Below, piece after piece: positions 15,114-20,795 of a stretch of DNA of 20,795 nucleotides; position 1 is the stretch's first letter; every line of letters begins with the position of its first letter. The position numbers and the translations under genes were made by a program. The stretch spans positions 1 to 20,795 of the forward strand of contig CAYPEK010000076.1 in assembly GCA_964409645.1 (NCBI GenBank), given 5' to 3'. The notes beneath the pieces are model-generated. The model was given only the letters and a program-made list of their open reading frames with translations, was not told where the DNA came from and did no database searches. The stretch comes from CAYPEK01 sp964409645. GTDB taxonomy: Bacteria; UBP15; UBA6099.

Positions 15114-16466
15114 TCACGCCCCGCCGGCGACCTGCGCGTTGCCGATCAGCACCGACGGCATCAGGTTGCCGCGCTCCTCGCGGTAGTCCGACGACACCGC
15201 CTCGATCGCCTTCAGATACGAAAAGATGTCGCCGCCGATCATCACGTTCTGGACCGGATACGCCATCTCGCCGTTTATGATGCGGAACCCGTGGTCCACC
15301 GTCCCCGAAATCTGGCCCGTTACCGGATTCGGCGACATCGACGCCGCGTAAATGTACAGCCCGTCTTTGATTCCACGGATCAGTTCCGCCTCCGGCGTGC
15401 GGCCCGGCTTTATGGACACATTCGCCGCCGAAATTCCGACGTCCGACGTGTACGATCCGCGCGCCGCGTGCCCGTTGTTTTCCTCGCCGGCCTTGTTCGC
15501 AGTATATGAGTTGTGCAGATACATCGTCAGCACGCCCTTGTCGATGAGTTTCGCGCGCGACCGCGGAACGCCCTCCCCGTCGAACGCCGACGAATAGACG
15601 CCCGCCGACTTTAACGGGTCCTCGGTCACCGTGAGCCGCCGCGACGCGATGCGCTCGCCGCGCTTGCCCGCGAGATACGACCGGCCGCGCTGCACCTCCT
15701 CCGCGCCCGCCGCCGCAATAACGCTACGCACAAATCCGTACGACGCCATCGGACCGAGCAGAAGCGGATACCTTCCGCTCTCGATCTTCCGCGCGCCGAC
15801 GAACGAAACCGCCAGACGCGTGGCCTCGATCGCGACCTCTTCCGGCGTCTTTAAGTCCTTCACCCGCCGCGCCTGCGAATAATCGTAAAACGAGCCGACT
15901 TCGTCTCCTTTCCGCACCACGGAAAAAACGTAGAACGAGGCGAAAGTCGCCTTCTCGGCGGCCGCGACGCCCCGCGTGTTCGCAAGCGCGTACCTTACGG
16001 CAGTTGTCCCCGCGCCGAATTTCACGATCACTTCCGGGTCGATCTCGCGGGCGGCCGCGACGCAGCGCAGACCCCAGTCGATGACTTCCGGCAACTCAAT
16101 TTTTTCGGCCTTCGCGTCGTACAGGCCGCCGATCTTCGCGTATGGAACCGCCGCCGCGCCGGGCAACTCTTTGAAATCGGGATCGGGCTCAGTCTCGCGC
16201 GCCATCGCAACGGCATCCGCGCCCGCCGCGCCGACCGCGTCCGCTTTGAGCCCGCGCCCGCGCGAGAATCCGACCCCGCCGCCCACGAACGCGCGAACGC
16301 CGTATCCGGCGTCGTACTCCACGTCGCAGGATTTTATGCTGTTTTTCTCTATCTCGACGGACACGCTCCTTCCGTCGGAAACGAACACGTCGGCGTCGCA
16401 CGCGCCCGCCGTCGCGGCCGATTCGCACGCCATGCGCGCGAGTTCGATCAATTTATCTGTCTTCAT
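15114..16466 (-). CDS. PmbA/TldE-like protein (TldD/PmbA family)
   Basis: This protein is 450 residues, the same length as E. coli PmbA (TldE). The family's known members pair TldD, which carries a metal-binding HExxxH, with PmbA, which does not, to form a peptidase that trims small peptides. No HExxxH is visible here. PmbA-like features include D-G-R-S-V-S-V-E-I-E-K near 33-43, F-D-G-E-G-V-P in the middle, H-A-A-R-G-S-Y with N-V-S-I-K-P-G after it, and the P-V-T-G-Q-I-S-G-T-V-D-H-G-F segment near the C-terminus. The ATG at 16466 has GGAGG 6 bases before it; an in-frame upstream start at 16529 lacks support. No tldD gene lies in the window, so its partner must be elsewhere or absent. Confidence 0.85.
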   Translation of the reverse strand: MKTDKLIELARMACESAATAGACDADVFVSDGRSVSVEIEKNSIKSCDVEYDAGYGVRAFVGGGVGFSRGRGLKADAVGAAGADAVAMARETEPDPDFKELPGAAAVPYAKIGGLYDAKAEKIELPEVIDWGLRCVAAAREIDPEVIVKFGAGTTAVRYALANTRGVAAAEKATFASFYVFSVVRKGDEVGSFYDYSQARRVKDLKTPEEVAIEATRLAVSFVGARKIESGRYPLLLGPMASYGFVRSVIAAAGAEEVQRGRSYLAGKRGERIASRRLTVTEDPLKSAGVYSSAFDGEGVPRSRAKLIDKGVLTMYLHNSYTANKAGEENNGHAARGSYTSDVGISAANVSIKPGRTPEAELIRGIKDGLYIYAASMSPNPVTGQISGTVDHGFRIINGEMAYPVQNVMIGGDIFSYLKAIEAVSSDYREERGNLMPSVLIGNAQVAGGA

Positions 16467-16519
16467 CCGGCAACCTCCGGTTCCGGCACGCGCACAAGGC
16501 GCATCATGCCGATGCCGAT

Positions 16520-16528
16520 ATAATAGCA
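16520..16528 (-). promoter_or_regulatory. Candidate extended -10 promoter for the PmbA-like gene
   Basis: On the minus strand TGC-TATTAT (16528-16520) is an extended -10 pattern. It would start a transcript near 16512, leaving about 45 bases before the start at 16466. No -35 is recognisable, which is compatible with an extended -10 promoter. Confidence 0.35.
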
Positions 16529-16597
16529 CGAGCGGCGAGCCCGCGCCCGCCGCGCTGAAAAAACGATTCTGATTTTTGTTTTGCTTGAAAGCGCCGT

Positions 16598-16942
16598 TCA
16601 GCGCTTGTAGTCGTCCTCGACGCGCACCACATCGTCCAGTTCGAGCGTCGAAACCTCGAAGAACTTGCTGTCCTCGATCGCCTCCATGCGGTGCTTCCGC
16701 CCCGGCGGGATGATCCGGTATTCGCCCGGCATCACGATCTTGTCCTCGATCTCGCCGTTCTCGTTCTCGAGCGTGAACTTCACCTTACCGTAAACGAGAC
16801 ACATCGTCTCGTGTTTGACGTTGTGATACTGATAGCTGAGCCTGTGCCCGGCGTTGATCACCAGAAACTTCGCGACGTACTTCGCACCCTCGCCGAATAC
16901 CAGCCATTCCTCGCGGCCCCACGGTTTCTCGACAACTTTCAT
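16598..16942 (-). CDS. Stand-alone mannose-6-phosphate isomerase-type cupin
   Basis: This 114-residue protein is a single cupin barrel that matches the C-terminal isomerase domain of bifunctional type II phosphomannose isomerase/GDP-mannose pyrophosphorylases (ManC/AlgA). The N-terminal K-P-W-G-R-E-E, the metal-site residues Gln38, His40, Glu45 and His84, the I-P-P-G-R-K-H-R loop at 78-85 and the D-D-V-V-R-V-E-D-D-Y end all fit. Known relatives interconvert mannose-6-phosphate and fructose-6-phosphate with a bound metal. Here only the cupin is present, with no nucleotidyltransferase domain. Small cupins of this type may also have other sugar-phosphate roles. GGGAGG lies about 9 bases before the ATG. 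Its own spacer to the next start is 131 bases. Confidence 0.85.
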   Translation of the reverse strand: MKVVEKPWGREEWLVFGEGAKYVAKFLVINAGHRLSYQYHNVKHETMCLVYGKVKFTLENENGEIEDKIVMPGEYRIIPPGRKHRMEAIEDSKFFEVSTLELDDVVRVEDDYKR

Positions 16943-17115
16943 GTTCCGTTCCCTCCCCTGCGGTAAAACGCGCGGCGCTCTTCACCCGCCGCTCGCGGAT
17001 ATTGTAACTCGTATTTTCATCTTTAGTATCCGGAATATGAAAAAAGCGTCGTTATTCACCAATCAATTCACTCTTTCATTAACCAAATGTACGTTTTTCA
17101 ATCTTTCTTTGGGGG

Positions 17116-17145
17116 TTTTCACTTCCGGCCACAAAAGGCTACAAT
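17116..17145 (+). promoter_or_regulatory. Candidate promoter of the large lipoprotein gene
   Basis: TTTTCA (17116-17121) and TACAAT (17140-17145) are spaced 18 bases apart, matching four and five of six consensus positions. It would give a leader of about 37 bases before the ATG at 17189. It lies in the AT-rich divergent spacer between this gene and the cupin gene (16943-17188), which holds no other recognised feature. Confidence 0.45.
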
Positions 17146-17188
17146 TATGCTGTCCGATGATATATTCGACTCTGTTCGGGGTAAGCGG

Positions 17189-19825
17189 ATGAAAAAAATG
17201 CTGAGAAACAAAACGGCGGCGCATGCGCCGCTTTTCATTCTCGCCGCGCTCCTCGTCGTTCTGCAGGCGGCTGCGGGCTGCGGCGGCGCGGGTAGCGACA
17301 AGAAAACCACGCCGGCGGCGGCAGAAGCTCAGGCGACCCTCACCGGGAAAATCGACCTGTTCTCCGGGTACGGGGTCGAGCTCGACTCCGCCGGACGAGC
17401 GGCTCTGCTCCGCAAAGGCGCGGTCGCGCACATATACCGTATCAAACCGGACGGCACCACCCTCGTACCGTTTCCGGACGTCCCCGCCGCGAAAATCGAC
17501 GGCGACTCTTTCAAGATCGAAAAAGCGCCAATGAAGGAACGCAACCTTATCGTGCGCATCGAAACTTCCGACTCAAAACCGATACTCGCGGCGATTCTTC
17601 CGACGCTTTCATCCGGCGACAACAAAATCATAGTCACGCCGGAAACCGACCTCGAAGCCGCGCTGCTCCAAAAACTCGTCAGCGGCGGAATCAGGAAAGC
17701 AAAGGACGCGAAGCCGTGGGAGCTGGACGCCACGTTCGTGAAGGATTTTGTTGACGATACGCTATTTTACGACATGACGGCGCTGATCGACTCCGACGTC
17801 GCCGCCGGAAAACTGCTCCCGTTCGTCGCCGCCGCTTACGGTCGTTTCATCGACACACTCCTCGGCCGTGCAGGCGTCGAACCATCAGACAAAGCGATCC
17901 TGAAACTCCTCGACTCCATCGCTGCTCCGGAGATGAAGCTGAGCATAGCCGGCGAATCCGGCGGCGCCGACAAGTCGGACGTCGCCGCGTTTGAGGTCAC
18001 GCTCGCGGCAGCGATGAAAGCAGCCGACATAAAGTCCGAGGAACTCGCGCCCGTCGCGCTCTGGACAGCCGCGCGACGCTCCGCACTCGTCTGGGCCGCG
18101 CGCTGCATCGCAGGCAACGCTTCCGCGAAATCGTGTCCGGAGGCCGCACCCGAATCAGTCGCTTCGTACGGCGCGCTCCTCGAACAGTCGCTCGAAAGCA
18201 AATGGTCGGACGCGGACATTGCCGCGCGCACGGATGCCGTCTTCGCCGATTCCGGTGCACCGACGGCGACCGACACACCCGCCATCTCGCAGCTTGTTGC
18301 CATAAAGAAACTCACCGGAATGCCGGAAAATACAGTGACGGCGTTCTCGAACGCCCTCTCGGTCATCGAAAGCGAATACAACTCCGACAGGCGCACGGCG
18401 CTTCTTAAGCGTTGGATGCAGGACCTGCGCGACATGCTCCTGACGAGCGTCGCGGGCATGGATGCCGAAGCCGCCAACGGAATGAAATCCTTGCTCGTGC
18501 AGTCGGCTAAACCGATAGCAACCGCGCTTGGCGACCCATCGAACGGCCTCGCGGCGATCGAAGCCGCGCACAAGTCGTTCATCGCATCGCAGGACAACGT
18601 GTTTTCGACACTCGATACGATTCTCTCGACGCGCTACCCGAAACTCGAAAAGACCGACCTCGGTAAACTTAAATGGGCGATGCGCAAAATCATAACCGAT
18701 GCGACGGTGTTCGATGTGCCGTCCGCATTTTTCGCGGGCGCGGATAACGACGGCGACGGCGCGCCGGACGCGGAAGAGCGCGTCGTCGGCACCGATCCGA
18801 ACAGTTCGAAATCGACTCCGGCTCCTGTGATCGTTTCAACGCCGTCGAGCATGTTGCCCGAATTCGCGGCGGACTCAGACAACGACGGATTCCCCGACAT
18901 CATTGAAACCGCCGCCGGAACCGACCCGAAGAACGCGGCCGCCGCGCCGATGCCCGGTTGGATGTCGCTCTGCGGCGCTCCGGGCGACACCTGCCTCGCG
19001 CCGCTCCCGGAATCGGTCACCGCAACCAACTCAATCGAAGGAACTGCGACGTTCCTCGGCGGCCCGGCGCTCGGAATCTACGCCGGCCTCTACACAAATC
19101 CGTCATTCATCAATAACCCGCCGGTTGCAATCGCATCCGCAGCGACAGGCGATGACGGCCTCTTCTCGATCGGCGGCGTAAAACCCGGCAAATATTTTCT
19201 CGCCGGATTCAGCGACCTCTCGAACGCGGGAATGCCCACCGCCGGCGACGCCGCCGGTTACGCCGGATCGCCCTACCCCCGCCGCGTCGCGGTGACTGTC
19301 GAAAAGATCAAAATCGAAGAGCCGGTCGGCGTTTACGGAATACTCGGAACTCCGAAATGTGCCGAAGGACAACTCCTTAATCCCGCAAGCGGCGCGTGCG
19401 TGCAGGACTGCCCCGCCGGGATGGAGCCGAACAATCTCATCAGGCAGTGCCGGTGCGAAAAAGGGTACTTCTCGCCCGTTACCGTCGCCTGTGAAAGCTC
19501 ATGCCCGGACCCGTTCATGCCGAACAGACTCGGCGTATGCACATGTCCTCCGGGGATGGAGATCGAGAAATCGGCCGACGGTAAAGCCACCGGCTGCAAT
19601 GAGAGCAAGCCGCCGGAGCCTCCCGCGGAGCCGAAACCGGGCGCTGTCACCGACGGGCAACTCATTCCGAACGGCCCGGGCGGCCTCCCGGCGCTGACGC
19701 GTCCCGAAACACCCGGCCTCTCGCCCGTAACCAATCCCGCCGCGGGACAGATGCTTCCGCCCGGCGCGCCGCCCATCCACTTCGAACTGCCCGGCGCAGC
19801 GGATAAGCCCGCGACGAACAAATAG
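17189..19825 (+). CDS. Large lipoprotein with thrombospondin type 3-like and Cys-rich repeats
   Basis: This 878-residue protein has a lipoprotein signal peptide: basic start, long hydrophobic core, and a lipobox A-A-G-C with Cys31 as the probable lipidated residue. A beta-sandwich-like region lies at about 50-125, then a long mostly helical Ala-rich region (about 140-510). Two calcium-type D-x-D-x-D-G-x-x-D-x-x-E loops follow at 519-530 and 562-573, each closing with a G-T-D-P turn, as in thrombospondin type 3 repeats. A transthyretin-like module is at about 615-690. Ten cysteines lie within residues 724-803, spaced C-P-x-G-M-E and C-x-C-P-P-G as in EGF-like or similar disulfide modules. The C-terminal 75 residues are Pro/Gly-rich and disordered. 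The ATG at 17189 is favoured because the signal peptide begins there, with GGGG nine bases upstream. It is a likely surface-exposed scaffold or adhesin, function unknown. Confidence 0.9.
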   Translation: MKKMLRNKTAAHAPLFILAALLVVLQAAAGCGGAGSDKKTTPAAAEAQATLTGKIDLFSGYGVELDSAGRAALLRKGAVAHIYRIKPDGTTLVPFPDVPAAKIDGDSFKIEKAPMKERNLIVRIETSDSKPILAAILPTLSSGDNKIIVTPETDLEAALLQKLVSGGIRKAKDAKPWELDATFVKDFVDDTLFYDMTALIDSDVAAGKLLPFVAAAYGRFIDTLLGRAGVEPSDKAILKLLDSIAAPEMKLSIAGESGGADKSDVAAFEVTLAAAMKAADIKSEELAPVALWTAARRSALVWAARCIAGNASAKSCPEAAPESVASYGALLEQSLESKWSDADIAARTDAVFADSGAPTATDTPAISQLVAIKKLTGMPENTVTAFSNALSVIESEYNSDRRTALLKRWMQDLRDMLLTSVAGMDAEAANGMKSLLVQSAKPIATALGDPSNGLAAIEAAHKSFIASQDNVFSTLDTILSTRYPKLEKTDLGKLKWAMRKIITDATVFDVPSAFFAGADNDGDGAPDAEERVVGTDPNSSKSTPAPVIVSTPSSMLPEFAADSDNDGFPDIIETAAGTDPKNAAAAPMPGWMSLCGAPGDTCLAPLPESVTATNSIEGTATFLGGPALGIYAGLYTNPSFINNPPVAIASAATGDDGLFSIGGVKPGKYFLAGFSDLSNAGMPTAGDAAGYAGSPYPRRVAVTVEKIKIEEPVGVYGILGTPKCAEGQLLNPASGACVQDCPAGMEPNNLIRQCRCEKGYFSPVTVACESSCPDPFMPNRLGVCTCPPGMEIEKSADGKATGCNESKPPEPPAEPKPGAVTDGQLIPNGPGGLPALTRPETPGLSPVTNPAAGQMLPPGAPPIHFELPGAADKPATNK

Positions 19826-19833
19826 CGTTGCGG

Positions 19834-19942
19834 TTAATCGCTCCCACGCTCCGCGTGGGAGCGGAACAAGACGGACGCTCTGCGTCCGCCGACGCGTGAG
19901 CGTCGAAAGAAGCATTCCCACGCAGAGCGTGGGAACGATTAA
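19834..19942. repeat. REPIN-like 109-bp palindromic element (four hairpins in an outer inverted repeat)
   Basis: Outer arms TTAATCG (19834-19840) and CGATTAA (19936-19942) are inverted copies. Within them lie four perfect hairpins: CGCTCCCACGC/GCGTGGGAGCG with loop TCC (19839-19863), CGGACGC/GCGTCCG with loop TCT (19872-19888), CGACGC/GCGTCG with loop GTGA (19890-19905), and TTCCCACGC/GCGTGGGAA with loop AGA (19915-19935). Hairpins 1 and 4 are near-copies of each other in opposite orientation, so the whole forms one long inverted repeat, the layout of a REP doublet. It lies directly between the lipoprotein stop and the next gene. It could also act as a terminator or message stabiliser. No RAYT transposase is in the window. 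Confidence 0.85.
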
Positions 19943-19979
19943 ATCACTTTTGTAAAGCTCAATCGGGAGAATATCGCAA

Positions 19980-20795
19980 ATGAATTTCGATTTCACTTTT
20001 TCTCGCAGAAAACCGCAGCCGCCGCGGGTGGCGTCGATGCTCGCCGTATTCGCCGCGTTATTGTTTGCCGCGTGCCGCGCCGGCGCCGCCGAATCGCCGT
20101 TTACAGTTGTCGGTTGGCAACTCCAGAGCGGCGACGAGACGCAGATCAATAAGATGATCTACCTCGCCGCGCAGCACGGAGTCAACCACCTGCAACTATC
20201 TCACGACATCATAATGGACATCGACGAACTCGCGAACGACACGGAGAAAGCGGCGATGATTCGCCGCGTGGCGCAGCGGGCGAAGGAAAAAGGAATCGGC
20301 GTCTATGTCTGGTCGCACGAATTCAACACGAACGAAATGACGGTCTGCCTTGACCCGGAAATCAAGAGCGGAAAAGCGTTCTGGGAAAAAAGGCAGGAGG
20401 TTTACCGCAAGGCGCTGTCGAATGCGCCGGAGCTCGCGGGTGTGATAGTCTCGTTCGGCAGTTCGCATCCCGACCCGTGGGCGCTGTTCTGCACGTGCGG
20501 CTGGTGCAAGAAACACGACAACGCCGACCGCGTGGCGCTGATTCTGGACAAGGTCGGCGCGGTGGTCGAGAAGGAGTTCGGAATGACACTCTACGCGCGG
20601 ACGTTCATCCACGCGCCGAAGGAGATGGAATGGGTCGGCGACGCACTCCGCCGCACCGCGCCGCGCCCCGGCCTGAAGATGATGCCGAAAGACGTCCCGC
20701 AGGATTGGGAGCCGTACTACCCGCACGATCCGCTAATCGGCAACGCGGGCGGCCACCCGACGATGATCGAAGTCGATCTCGCGGGCGAATACTGG
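19980..20795 (+). CDS. Exported protein, partial (runs off the window end); possible sugar-active (beta/alpha) barrel
   Basis: An open frame of 272 codons starts at ATG 19980, after GGGAGA, and is still open at the last base, so its C-terminus is outside the window. The start carries Arg residues (8-10, 16) then a hydrophobic segment (about 20-31). Either Cys32 is a lipidation site (F-A-A-C) or cleavage follows A-G-A at 34-36. The mature part begins V-V-G-W-Q-L-Q-S-G-D and shows repeated strand-helix units such as G-V-N-H-L-Q-L-S, I-G-V-Y-V-W-S-H-E and A-G-V-I-V-S-F-G-S. This pattern fits a (beta/alpha) barrel like many glycoside hydrolases. A C-T-C-G-W-C cluster near residue 180 could bind metal or form disulfides. 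A G-G-H-P-T-M-I-E-V-D-L-A-G-E-Y-W segment lies at the window end. I cannot assign a family. Confidence 0.8.
   Translation, partial: MNFDFTFSRRKPQPPRVASMLAVFAALLFAACRAGAAESPFTVVGWQLQSGDETQINKMIYLAAQHGVNHLQLSHDIIMDIDELANDTEKAAMIRRVAQRAKEKGIGVYVWSHEFNTNEMTVCLDPEIKSGKAFWEKRQEVYRKALSNAPELAGVIVSFGSSHPDPWALFCTCGWCKKHDNADRVALILDKVGAVVEKEFGMTLYARTFIHAPKEMEWVGDALRRTAPRPGLKMMPKDVPQDWEPYYPHDPLIGNAGGHPTMIEVDLAGEYW

Overview
This window looks like chromosomal DNA from a Gram-negative (diderm) bacterium with a GC-rich genome. Signs of an outer envelope are a secretin-type outer-membrane channel protein, a large lipoprotein, and several exported proteins. Most genes start with a clear GGAG-type ribosome binding site. 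The mix of a short-form alpha-glucan phosphorylase, a divergent YchF-like P-loop protein, thrombospondin-type-3 repeats in a lipoprotein and a REPIN-like palindromic element would suit an environmental or uncultured lineage. I cannot name the phylum from sequence alone. I see no rRNA, tRNA, CRISPR array, phage or transposase gene.

Layout. Positions 1-315 are AT-rich non-coding sequence ending in a 7-bp tandem repeat. Positions 316-3712 hold four minus-strand genes: a TPR protein, an unknown protein, a YchF-like P-loop protein, and a small acidic protein with its own strong terminator. A 371-base divergent spacer follows. Positions 4084-10207 then hold five plus-strand genes: glgP, a secreted beta-rich protein, a short-chain dehydrogenase, a small membrane protein and cysK. 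Positions 10523-13459 hold one very AT-rich gene, a 978-residue secretin-like protein that stands out sharply from its GC-rich surroundings. Positions 13472-16942 hold four minus-strand genes: a DUF2505-like protein, a panE-like ketopantoate reductase, a PmbA/TldE-like protein and a mannose-6-phosphate-isomerase-like cupin. After a second divergent spacer, plus-strand genes resume: a large lipoprotein (17189-19825), a 109-bp palindromic element (19834-19942), and an exported protein that runs off the window end (19980-20795).

How the genes work together. Most are single-gene units for central metabolism (glucan phosphorolysis, cysteine synthesis, pantothenate synthesis, sugar-phosphate or nucleotide-sugar metabolism), each with its own ribosome binding site and often its own hairpin. 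No multi-gene pathway is evident. The accessory part is the envelope set: the orphan secretin, the TSP3/Cys-rich lipoprotein, the secreted beta-sandwich protein and the partial exported protein.

The most interesting object is the secretin-like protein. It has four tandem copies of an N-domain-like unit, a recognisable secretin core, and a C-terminal tail with 18 cysteines including four CxxC pairs. It has no type II, type III or type IV pilus partners in the window and lies in compositionally foreign DNA. This is the best candidate for an undescribed system.
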